Shown here: positions 1 to 8,964 of the stretch, in pieces | Numbering within the stretch: position 1 is the first letter of the stretch | Layout: each line of letters starts with the position of its first letter | Source of the DNA: an uncultured Lysobacterales bacterium | Lineage (GTDB): Bacteria > Pseudomonadota > Gammaproteobacteria > Xanthomonadales > SZUA-36 | DNA length: 14,655 nucleotides | Reading direction: 5' to 3' | Assembly (NCBI GenBank): GCA_937974465.1 | Contig: CALJWY010000282.1 | Coordinates: 1 to 14,655 of the forward strand | Notes under the pieces: model-generated | The model's input: the letters and a program-made list of their open reading frames with translations, nothing else | Told to the model about the DNA's origin: nothing | Database searches by the model: none | Program-made: the position numbers and the translations under genes

Positions 1-55
1 AACTAAAAAAACCGGTGAAAGTATGCATGAATATGTTGATATACAAGGAGAATGA

Positions 56-130
56 TGGTGGGCACGACTGGGATCGAACCAGTGACTCCTGCCATGTCAA
101 GGCAGTGCTCTACCGCTGAGCTACGCGCCC
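56..130 (-). tRNA. tRNA-Val (anticodon GAC)
   Basis: Read on the minus strand, this folds as a 75-nt tRNA. The 7-bp acceptor stem pairs GGGCGCG with CGTGCCC (one G-U pair). A D arm contains AGCGGT, and the anticodon stem CTGCC/GGCAG encloses the loop TTGACAT, giving anticodon GAC (valine). The T arm is ACTGG-TTCGATC-CCAGT. The 3' CCA is encoded in the DNA (56-58 on the plus strand). It delivers valine at GUC/GUU codons. No second tRNA is visible in the short flank to the left. I see no convincing promoter or U-tract terminator around it. Confidence 0.97.
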
Positions 131-294
131 CCAATAAACCAAGCCTGGCAAGCACTAAACCTATGTGATCACCAAGGGCGCGCAAGATACCACATGCGAG
201 CCCGGGTACTCAACCATTTAGTCACTGCCACTGACCCCAAAACCGAAAGCCCACAAAAGGCAAAGACATCCCCGCGCACAATTTTCACGGCAAG

Positions 295-432
295 CACCGT
301 CATCCCCGCAAAGGCGGGACCTCACAACATCAACCACAATTCGCCATACGCACCGTCATCCCCGCGCAGGCGGGACCTTCTAACATCAACCACAATTCGC
401 CATACACACCGTCATCCCCGCGCAGGCGGGGA
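295..432 (+). repeat. 56-bp tandem repeat, 2.5 copies
   Basis: Copies start at 295, 351 and 407 with an exact 56-base period. The first two are full length and differ at about six positions. The third matches for roughly 25 bases and then leaves the pattern. Every copy begins CACCGTCATCCCCGC and contains a GC-rich palindromic core with arms CCCCGC and GCGGGG or close variants. The rest of the unit includes CAACCACAATTCGCCATAC. The core resembles the REP-like palindromes scattered between genes in many proteobacteria. The tandem form suggests local duplication of one such element plus its flank. Confidence 0.85.
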
Positions 433-520
433 TCTCGTTCCGTTTTCCGGATTGTGTAAAAAAGCGGTCAATTCAATAACGCGACAGCTTTAGGAGATCC
501 CCGCCTGCGCGGGGATGACG
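410..520. repeat. 27-bp perfect inverted repeat made of two REP-like palindromes
   Basis: Bases 410-436 are the exact reverse complement of 494-520, separated by 57 bases. Each arm is itself palindromic (ATCCCCGC-GCAG-GCGGGGAT, an 8-bp stem with a 4-base loop). The left arm doubles as the third copy of the 56-bp tandem repeat. Two opposed palindromes around a short spacer is the usual layout of paired REP elements or small non-autonomous elements. No flanking target-site duplication was recognised. The structure could stop or stabilise transcripts, but no direction can be assigned. Confidence 0.8.
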
Positions 521-535
521 TTCCATTTAGCCTCG

Positions 536-626
536 GTATGCCGGCGCTTTCTCTTGGGTATGCCTGTGCTTTTTGTTTGGGTATGCCGGTGCTTTTTGTT
601 TGGGGATGATGGTGCTTTTTGTTTGG
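536..626 (+). repeat. Four tandem ~23-bp repeats upstream of dnaE
   Basis: Copies begin at 536 (22 bases), 558, 581 and 604 (23 bases each). The core is GGTGCTTTTTGTTTGG, preceded by GTATGCC or a variant. Copies 2 and 3 differ at a single base, while 1 and 4 are more diverged. The array lies 128 bases before the dnaE start codon and is unrelated in sequence to the 56-bp repeat. It could be a slippage-generated minisatellite or a cluster of binding sites. Nothing in the sequence decides between these. Confidence 0.8.
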
Positions 627-673
627 AGGTGACCGGACAATTCTTCAGGTTGTCGTAAGTCCCAAGAAAACAC

Positions 674-702
674 TTTCAGACAGGCCTGCTGATGGTCATA
701 AT
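674..702 (+). promoter_or_regulatory. Possible sigma-70 promoter for dnaE
   Basis: CATAAT (697-702) matches the -10 consensus at five of six bases. A weak -35 candidate, TTTCAG (674-679), lies 17 bases upstream. Transcription would start about 45 bases before the dnaE ATG. The -35 match is poor, so this is only a candidate. Confidence 0.3.
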
Positions 703-753
703 AAAACCAGAAAACAACCCGCAACCAGAAAAGCAAACTGATAAAGTAACTCC

Positions 754-4215
<3,462 letters not shown>

Positions 4216-4239
4216 ACCTTTAGCAACCTGATTTATAAC

Positions 4240-4260
4240 CCGGGGGCATTCAGCCCCTGG
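4240..4260. terminator. Hairpin between convergent dnaE and transglycosylase genes
   Basis: An 8-bp stem (4240-4247 with 4253-4260, one G-U pair) encloses a 5-base loop, ATTCA. It begins 24 bases after the dnaE stop and overlaps the last codons and stop of the minus-strand gene. There is no T-run on either side, so it is not a textbook intrinsic terminator. It may act as a bidirectional barrier or protect the 3' ends. Confidence 0.4.
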
Positions 4261-4870
4261 CAGAACTGTATCTCCGGTAGAGGATTTTTACCCGCCTCAC
4301 ATACTCGCGGGTCTCCTTGTAGGGTGGAATCCCGCCATGCCGGTTCACTGCTCCGGCGCCCGCGTTATAGGCGGCAGCAGCCAACTCTATATTCTGATCA
4401 AATTGATTCAACAGCCGGGACAGGTACAGCGTGCCACCCTCGATATTACTGAGCGGATCGAATACGTCAGCAATCTGTAACTCCTCCTGTGTCGCGGGCA
4501 TCAACTGCATCAGGCCCTGGGCGCCCTTGGGGGACAGCGCATCCGGTTGGTAGGCGGACTCGGCGTGAATAATTGCCCGGATCAGCGCATCGTCCACCAG
4601 AAATACTTCGGCAGCGGACCGGATCTCATCCTCAAAAGCCGACCGGTTCAGAGGTATTTTTTCCCAATCAAGCTGGTTGCAGCTTGGGTCTGAGGCATAA
4701 CAGGGAAAAGAAAAGGTCCTGACATTCTTCTGTCCCACCGGTTTGACATTGGTGTAATGAACAATGCCATCCTTATCAGTGAACTTATACATTTCTGCAT
4801 ATAACGGCTGTGTGCATGCCATACATGCAAACAATACGACAGCGGTGATCCAGACTAGCCTGTAATGCAT
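4250..4870 (-). CDS. Secreted lytic transglycosylase with N-terminal DUF4124
   Basis: The predicted 206-aa periplasmic protein starts with a signal peptide (MHYRLVWITAVVLFACM..., likely cleaved after PLYA, residues 22-25). A DUF4124-type segment follows (EMYKFTDKDGIVHYTNVKP, 26-44), then an SLT/lysozyme-like domain (about 80-200). The SLT domain shows the catalytic glutamate E104 in HAESAY, then GAQGLMQLMPAT (117-127) and AYNAGAGAV (167-175). Such enzymes cleave the MurNAc-GlcNAc bond of peptidoglycan, forming 1,6-anhydroMurNAc. The frame extends upstream to 5005, but that extension precedes the signal peptide and overlaps msrA, so the ATG at 4870 is preferred. It lies 73 bases after msrA on the same strand and may be cotranscribed. 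The specific family member is not resolved, hence no symbol. Confidence 0.9.
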   Translation of the reverse strand: MHYRLVWITAVVLFACMACTQPLYAEMYKFTDKDGIVHYTNVKPVGQKNVRTFSFPCYASDPSCNQLDWEKIPLNRSAFEDEIRSAAEVFLVDDALIRAIIHAESAYQPDALSPKGAQGLMQLMPATQEELQIADVFDPLSNIEGGTLYLSRLLNQFDQNIELAAAAYNAGAGAVNRHGGIPPYKETREYVRRVKILYRRYSSARG

Positions 4871-4943
4871 ATATTCCACTTCTCTATCGATCTTTTTGAT
4901 TATGGCATAAACCGGTTTACCAATCGAAAACGACAGGAATGTT

Positions 4944-5426
4944 CTATATTGAGCAGGCGCCCCGGCCATGTTTTTCGAGGTAGCGCTGGTGATACTCCTC
5001 GGCACGCCAGAATGGCATGGCCGGTTCTACCTCGGTAACCACCGGTTGCGGCCATCGACCCGACTGGTCCAGGTTAGTGATGAACTGCTTTGCGGCAGCC
5101 GCCTGCTCGGCAGAATGAAAAAACACAACCGACCGGTACTGGCTACCAATGTCCGGACCCTGGCGATTCAAGGTCGTCGGGTTGTGCATCTCAAAAAACC
5201 TGGCCAGCAAAGCCTCGAAACTCACCTGTTCAGGGTTGTAACGCAGCTGCACAACCTCGGCATGACCGGTGGTGCCAGAGCAAACCGCCTCGTAACCCGG
5301 GTCTGAAACATCCCCACCCATATAGCCGGACGCTGCGTCCAGCACACCATCCATCTCGCGAAAGCGGGCTTCTACGCCCCAAAAACAGCCGGCGCCAAAG
5401 GTGGCAAGTTGTGTCGATTCAATCAT
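4944..5426 (-). CDS. msrA: Peptide methionine sulfoxide reductase A
   Basis: MsrA reduces the S-epimer of methionine sulfoxide in proteins, repairing oxidative damage in the cytoplasm. The 160-aa protein is the compact single-domain form. It has the signature GCFWG with nucleophile C14, then GYMGG, TGHAE and GSQYRSVVFF. Besides C14 there are cysteines at C49 and C158. The C-terminal one (GACSI) is the likely resolving residue, although that pairing is inferred. The start codon overlaps the end of tesB by 8 bases, with an AGGAA ribosome-binding site inside tesB, so translation is probably coupled. The transglycosylase gene follows 73 bases later. Confidence 0.97.
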   Translation of the reverse strand: MIESTQLATFGAGCFWGVEARFREMDGVLDAASGYMGGDVSDPGYEAVCSGTTGHAEVVQLRYNPEQVSFEALLARFFEMHNPTTLNRQGPDIGSQYRSVVFFHSAEQAAAAKQFITNLDQSGRWPQPVVTEVEPAMPFWRAEEYHQRYLEKHGRGACSI

Positions 5427-6312
5427 TGTCAGTTCCTTTTTTCCTTTTTCCCTTGACCCTCATCATACCTTCCTGGATGGTACTTGCGACCAGTCTTCCG
5501 TCACGATCGTAGATCAAGCCGCGTGCCAGTCCCCTGCCGCCGCTGCTGCTCGGACTGTCGGTTGAGTACAGCAGCCATTCATCCACGCGCACCGGTCGGT
5601 GGAACCACATACCATGATCAAGACTGGCCATCGTCAGGTCATCCTGAATAAAAGAGATGCCATGCGGCAGGGTTGCTGTTCCAACCAGGTAAAAATCCGA
5701 CGCATAGGCCAGCAGAGCCCGATGCATCATCGGCGAGACGTCGATTTTCTCCCTGAGACGAAACCAGATATTGGAAAAAGGAGCTTGGGGGCTGGGCTTA
5801 AAGACATCAGACTTCTGCACCGGGCGAAAATCAAACGGGCCGGTGCGGGTAAACCAGCGCCGCAATAGGCGCGGCATCTTTTCAAGCCGATCCTGCGGAA
5901 CATCACTTTCTGAAGCCAGGGTATCCGGCGCCGGCACTTCAGGCATTTCAAATTGATGATCCAGGCCTTCCTGCTCCAGTTGAAAGGACGCGGCCAAGGT
6001 GAATATCGGGCGGCCATGCTGAATTGCCACGACCCGCCGCGATTTAAAACTTCGACCGTCACGATTTCGGTCCACGTTATAAACAATCGGCGAACTGGCG
6101 TCACCCGCACGCAGGAAGTAGGCATGCAGGGAGTGGATGCAACCCTCATCAACAGTGCGGCTGGCGGCAATGACACTTTGTGCCAGAACCTGTCCGCCAA
6201 ATACCCGTGGCGTTCCGATATCACGGCTTTCACCACGAAACAGATTGACCTCCAGCGGCTCCAACTCCAACAAGTGGAGGAGTTCTTCAACAGTATTGTT
6301 TGAATAGGCCAT
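5419..6312 (-). CDS. tesB: Acyl-CoA thioesterase II
   Basis: TesB hydrolyses medium- to long-chain acyl-CoA to free fatty acid and CoA in the cytoplasm. The 297-aa protein is a double hot-dog fold, close to the 286 aa of E. coli TesB. Conserved stretches are RVFGGQVLAQS, HSLHAYFLRAGD, GRSFKSRRV, LDHGMWFHRP and STIQEGMMR. The E. coli triad Asp204/Thr228/Gln278 aligns with D206, S230 and Q280 at a constant offset of 2, so Thr is replaced by Ser. It is the first gene of a leftward group and overlaps msrA by 8 bases. The ATG at 6312 fits the family N-terminus (VEELLHLLELEPLEVNLFRG), although its ribosome-binding site is weak. It diverges from sbcB across 149 bases in which I could not assign a promoter. 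Confidence 0.96.
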   Translation of the reverse strand: MAYSNNTVEELLHLLELEPLEVNLFRGESRDIGTPRVFGGQVLAQSVIAASRTVDEGCIHSLHAYFLRAGDASSPIVYNVDRNRDGRSFKSRRVVAIQHGRPIFTLAASFQLEQEGLDHQFEMPEVPAPDTLASESDVPQDRLEKMPRLLRRWFTRTGPFDFRPVQKSDVFKPSPQAPFSNIWFRLREKIDVSPMMHRALLAYASDFYLVGTATLPHGISFIQDDLTMASLDHGMWFHRPVRVDEWLLYSTDSPSSSGGRGLARGLIYDRDGRLVASTIQEGMMRVKGKRKKGTDND

Positions 6313-6461
6313 GGCTTGGTTTGTCGTATCCCAAAGACTTAACAGTTTATATCAATCTCCGATGCCGGGGCAGACCCATTGGGCACCCAATTATTCTGCC
6401 AGCGACCGCGCACTGTGACACAATATTGGTTTGACAAGACACTCGGGCGGGCCTGGGCAAC

Positions 6462-7910
6462 ATGAAATCCGAACACAGTTTTCTCTGGCATGATTACGAA
6501 ACCTTTGGCGCCCATCCACGGCTGGACAGGCCAGCGCAATTCGCCGCCATTCGAACCGATACAGACCTGCAGCCCATCGGTGAGCCAATCAACCACTATT
6601 GCCAGCCGCCGCTGGACGTTTTCCCCCACCCTGTAGCCTGCCTGATCACTGGGATAACACCGCAGGAGGCTCAAAAGAAGGGTTTGACTGAAGCCAGTTT
6701 TGCAGCCGCGATCCACGCAGAAATGATGGAGCCGGGCACCTGTTCGGCGGGCTACAACAGCATTCATTTCGATGATGAATTCAGTCGCAACCTGTTCTAC
6801 CGGAATTTCTATGATCCCTATGAGCGCGAGTACAAGAACGATAATTCACGCTGGGATCTGATCGACCTGGCGCGGATGTGTTACGCATTGCGGCCCGATG
6901 GTATCGAATGGCCCGAACATGAACCCGGCAGGCCGAGCTTCAAGCTTGAGCACCTGAGTGAAGCCAACCAAATTGAGCACCTTGGCGCCCATGAGGCGTT
7001 GTCAGATGTCGTCGCCACAATTGGCCTGGCCCGCCTGATCAAGACCAGTCAGCCACGCCTGTTTGAGTGGGCCCTCAGGATGCGTGACCAACATCAGGTG
7101 ATGAAACTGCTCGGTACCGTCAACCCTGAACCGCTACTGCACACATCGTCCCGTATCCCGGCCACACGTGGCTGCACCAGCCTGGTATTGCCACTGGCAA
7201 TTTACCCGGACCGGAAGAAATCGGTCATCGTCTGCGACCTGATGCAGGACCCCGAAGCCCTGTTAAACCTCTCTGCAGAGGAAATATCGGATCGTTTATT
7301 CACGCCTGGCAACGACCTTCCGGAGGGCGTTGAGCGCATTGCGCTAAAGGCTATTCATACCAATCATGTCCCCATGATTGCACCCGCGGCGACTTTGAAG
7401 GGTGTCGACTTTGAACGCATTGGACTCGATCCAGAGCGCTGCTTTGAACACGCAGATCAATTGGCCCGAGCACTTCCGCAGGTTCGCAATAAAGTCATGG
7501 ATGTATTCAAGCCCTACCCGCCTGGCACGGAGACTGATCCGGACCAAATGATATACAGCGGCGGTTTTTTCTCATCCCATGACCGAAAACTGATGGATGA
7601 CATCCGCCGCCTGGAACCCGTTGAACTGCCGCAAAAGAAATGGTCCTTTAAAGACAACCGGCTGGCGGAAATGCTGTTTCGTTACCGGGCTCGAAATTTC
7701 CCCAACACGCTGAGTGCAGAGGAAAATGAACGCTGGCAAAGACAACGCCTGGCAAGGCTTATGCAACCCGCCAATGACGGCCAACTGGACGCGCAAAAGT
7801 TTGCGCTTGAAATTGCATCTGCAAGGGACCTGCACCCGGGTGATGGCCGGGCGCAAAACATACTTGATCAACTGGAAGCGTGGGGCAGACAATTAAGTAG
7901 TCCGATTTAG
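6462..7910 (+). CDS. sbcB: Exodeoxyribonuclease I (3'-5' ssDNA exonuclease)
   Basis: ExoI degrades single-stranded DNA processively from the 3' end and takes part in recombination, mismatch repair and removal of ssDNA tails. The 482-aa protein is close to the E. coli 475. The N-terminal DnaQ-type DEDDh exonuclease domain shows D11 and E13 (HDYETFG), the FDDEFSRN motif starting at D104, and H177/D182 (GAHEALSDV). These sit at a constant offset of 4 from E. coli D15, E17, D108, H181 and D186, so the active site is complete. The family-specific stretches NDNSRWDLIDLARMCYALRP and QPRLFEWAL follow, then the SH3-like and C-terminal helical regions. The start fits the E. coli alignment, but the ribosome-binding site is weak. 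It is transcribed alone, and no terminator hairpin was found before the DnaA-box spacer downstream. Confidence 0.97.
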   Translation: MKSEHSFLWHDYETFGAHPRLDRPAQFAAIRTDTDLQPIGEPINHYCQPPLDVFPHPVACLITGITPQEAQKKGLTEASFAAAIHAEMMEPGTCSAGYNSIHFDDEFSRNLFYRNFYDPYEREYKNDNSRWDLIDLARMCYALRPDGIEWPEHEPGRPSFKLEHLSEANQIEHLGAHEALSDVVATIGLARLIKTSQPRLFEWALRMRDQHQVMKLLGTVNPEPLLHTSSRIPATRGCTSLVLPLAIYPDRKKSVIVCDLMQDPEALLNLSAEEISDRLFTPGNDLPEGVERIALKAIHTNHVPMIAPAATLKGVDFERIGLDPERCFEHADQLARALPQVRNKVMDVFKPYPPGTETDPDQMIYSGGFFSSHDRKLMDDIRRLEPVELPQKKWSFKDNRLAEMLFRYRARNFPNTLSAEENERWQRQRLARLMQPANDGQLDAQKFALEIASARDLHPGDGRAQNILDQLEAWGRQLSSPI

Positions 7911-7927
7911 CGTAGGCAAAAACTTCA

Positions 7928-7940
7928 AATCAATGACTTA
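7928..7940 (+). promoter_or_regulatory. IHF consensus match
   Basis: AATCAATGACTTA fits WATCAANNNNTTR at every fixed position. It lies 30 bases before the first perfect DnaA box, in AT-rich DNA just after sbcB. A single short degenerate match can occur by chance, so its value comes from the adjacent DnaA boxes. Confidence 0.4.
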
Positions 7941-7970
7941 TCGCACCTTTCTAGATTTGATTCGAATAAT

Positions 7971-7979
7971 TTATGCACA
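7971..7979 (+). promoter_or_regulatory. DnaA box (TTATGCACA)
   Basis: This matches the TTATNCACA consensus perfectly. It lies in the AT-rich part of the spacer, about 180 bases from the inverted pair. Confidence 0.5.
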
Positions 7980-8137
7980 AGTTGCTGATAGTTGGTGTGA
8001 CGCTTTTATGACAATCAATTCATGCCAACAACGATCAGAACACTATCTCTATCTATCTGATATTAAAGTATTTTTTTGAGTTGTTCAATTTTTGATCAAT
8101 CTGGAGACGGACGCGGACTGACTACCGGCCCGCAAGC

Positions 8138-8146
8138 TTACACACA
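8138..8146 (+). promoter_or_regulatory. Degenerate DnaA box (TTACACACA)
   Basis: One mismatch to TTATNCACA (position 4). It is in the same orientation as, and 3 bases away from, the perfect box at 8150. Confidence 0.35.
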
Positions 8147-8149
8147 GAG

Positions 8150-8158
8150 TTATCCACA
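8150..8158 (+). promoter_or_regulatory. DnaA box (TTATCCACA)
   Basis: Identical to the high-affinity E. coli R1/R4 type box. It faces the box at 8164-8172 head to head across 5 bases. Confidence 0.6.
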
Positions 8159-8163
8159 GCTTT

Positions 8164-8172
8164 TGTGGATAA
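8164..8172 (-). promoter_or_regulatory. DnaA box (TTATCCACA, inverted)
   Basis: TGTGGATAA on the plus strand is a perfect box on the minus strand. With the box at 8150 it forms a perfect 10-bp inverted repeat (8149-8158 with 8164-8173). It ends 5 bases from the stop codon of the 75-aa gene. Confidence 0.6.
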
Positions 8173-8177
8173 CCTAG

Positions 8178-8405
8178 TCAAGCTGCATTCACACGTTGCT
8201 GAACTGACCTGGTACTGCAATCCAGAGCCCTTTTATGACCACCGGTTGAACGAATTAACCGACGCCTGGCAGACGGTGAAACAAACTCCACATGAGTCCC
8301 GTCTGAAAACTGTAACATCCAGATTCTATGGGGATCACTGCCCTCTCCGGCTGTTGCCACGACACCGGTAATTGTCTTGCCTACCAACTGAAAATCTTTA
8401 TTCAT
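8178..8405 (-). CDS. Small hypothetical protein, 75 aa
   Basis: I do not recognise a named family. The reading frame is open to 8585, but the ATG at 8405 is preferred because a strong ribosome-binding site (GGGAG, 8 bases upstream) precedes it and the part upstream of it looks non-coding. The product begins MNKDFQLVGKTITGVVATAG and continues with IWMLQFSDGTHVEFVSP. This pattern of alternating hydrophobic strands with an FxDGTxxEF-like turn suggests a small beta-rich fold, similar in style to short uncharacterised gammaproteobacterial proteins. The C-terminal ~30 residues are Arg/Ser-rich with one Cys and look disordered or basic. There is no signal peptide or membrane segment. It is a single gene on the minus strand, diverging from the ComEA-like gene and ending beside the paired DnaA boxes. 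The coding call is moderately supported; the function is unknown. Confidence 0.65.
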   Translation of the reverse strand: MNKDFQLVGKTITGVVATAGEGSDPHRIWMLQFSDGTHVEFVSPSARRRLIRSTGGHKRALDCSTRSVQQRVNAA

Positions 8406-8619
8406 TTGTACATCTCCCAAGTAGTTGATGGTCATTAAAACAAATACGATTCTCAAATCATGAGAGGCGGAAAAAATTAATTTTCCACACCGCGATTTCT
8501 TACAGCACATTGGGTCAATCACCACTTCAAAATACCGCCCATGCTTCCCTAAGCTGAAATGGTCTTGCTTCGGCCGGACAGGCAATCGCCATATTTCTTT
8601 TTATTAACGAGGGAAAAGT

Positions 8620-8916
8620 ATGAAATCAATCAACCTGAAATCATTAATGACACTACTGCTGACAGGCTTTTTTTCGATTTGGGCCTGGGCCGCTCAGCCG
8701 GTCAACGTCAATGCTGCCAGTGCAGAAGAACTGTCCGAATCACTCAAGGGTGTGGGTATGAGCAAGGCGCAAGCCATTGTTAAGTACCGCAATGAGAACG
8801 GTCAATTTAAGCACGTGGACGAACTGGTTAACGTCAAGGGAATCGGTATCCGCACCGTCGACATCAATCGCGAGTTTATTCTGTTGGATAACAGCGAGCT
8901 CGCTTCCAGTAAATAG
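8620..8916 (+). CDS. Secreted ComEA-family helix-hairpin-helix protein
   Basis: The 98-aa protein has a signal peptide (residues 1 to about 25; K3, K7, then LMTLLLTGFFSIWAWAA). A single domain follows, with the ComEA signature VNVNAASAEEL (28-38) and two hairpin motifs, LKGVGMSKAQAIVKYR and LVNVKGIGIRTVDINR. ComEA-type domains bind DNA without sequence preference. In competent bacteria, periplasmic ComEA holds incoming DNA, but short stand-alone versions such as this also occur in species not known to be competent. GAGG, 9 bases before the ATG, supports the start. It converges on recR across a hairpin at 8935-8962. Competence is not shown, since no other com gene is in view. Confidence 0.9.
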   Translation: MKSINLKSLMTLLLTGFFSIWAWAAQPVNVNAASAEELSESLKGVGMSKAQAIVKYRNENGQFKHVDELVNVKGIGIRTVDINREFILLDNSELASSK

Positions 8917-8934
8917 TTGGTAGTTGCTGCAGTA

Positions 8935-8962
8935 CAGCCCGCGCACAAAGTTGTGCGGGCTG
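8935..8962. terminator. Bidirectional hairpin between ComEA-like gene and recR
   Basis: Arms CAGCCC...GGGCTG and GCACAA...TTGTGC pair around a 2-base AG loop, with a 2-base bulge in the left arm (8941-8942, GC). It starts 18 bases after the ComEA-like stop and lies 2 bases beyond the recR stop on the minus strand. The stem is strong, but the T-runs are short on both sides. It probably ends or protects both transcripts. Confidence 0.6.
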
Positions 8963-8964
8963 CT

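Larger units (their letters stand above)
131..753. other. Gene-free repeat-rich spacer between tRNA-Val and dnaE
   Basis: These 620 bases hold no credible gene. A 99-codon reading frame at 194-493 runs straight through the tandem repeats, has no recognisable domain and no good ribosome-binding site, and I take it as chance. The content is a 56-bp tandem repeat (295-432), a 27-bp inverted repeat (410-436 and 494-520), four ~23-bp repeats (536-626) and about 125 bases of probable dnaE leader. Each is described separately. Confidence 0.8.
7911..8177. other. AT-rich spacer with DnaA-box and IHF-type motifs
   Basis: This spacer between sbcB and the 75-aa gene has no reading frame worth calling. 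Bases 7917-8100 are markedly AT-rich and include a T7 run near 8071. The spacer holds a perfect IHF consensus (7928-7940), perfect DnaA boxes at 7971, 8150 and 8164, a one-mismatch box at 8138, and GATC at 8033 and 8094. A further one-mismatch box (TTTTCCACA, 8481-8489) lies beyond the 75-aa gene. Together these resemble a DnaA-binding control locus. The function is inferred. Confidence 0.5.

Noticed and set aside
295..432. Possible CRISPR array (regularly spaced repeats)
   Set aside because: The whole 56-base unit is repeated, including the would-be spacers, there are only 2.5 copies, and no cas gene is in view. It is a tandem duplication of a REP-like element.
194..493. 99-codon reading frame upstream of dnaE
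   Set aside because: It runs through the tandem repeats, its peptide mirrors the repeat (PAKAGP..., PRRRD...), it lacks a good ribosome-binding site, and no domain is recognisable.
4871..5005. Upstream extension of the transglycosylase frame to 5005
   Set aside because: It would put 45 residues before a clear signal peptide and overlap msrA. The ATG at 4870 gives a normal secreted protein.
6431..6459. TTGACA (6431-6436) as a -35 element for sbcB
   Set aside because: The matching -10 position would fall at 6454-6459 (GCAACA), next to the ATG at 6462, and does not resemble a -10 element.
7911..8177. Calling this spacer the chromosomal oriC
   Set aside because: The DnaA and IHF motifs are suggestive, but the flanking genes are not the usual gammaproteobacterial oriC neighbours, GATC is sparse (two sites) and no ordered array of AT-rich 13-mers was recognised. 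Kept as a hypothesis only.
8165..8371. 68-codon plus-strand frame starting inside the inverted DnaA boxes
   Set aside because: It is antisense to the 75-aa gene with the better ribosome-binding site and has no recognisable features.
8430..8456. Fur-box-like sequence with ATTCTC upstream of the 75-aa gene
   Set aside because: Only one hexamer fits the Fur model (5 of 6). The adjacent hexamers match poorly, so it is not supported.
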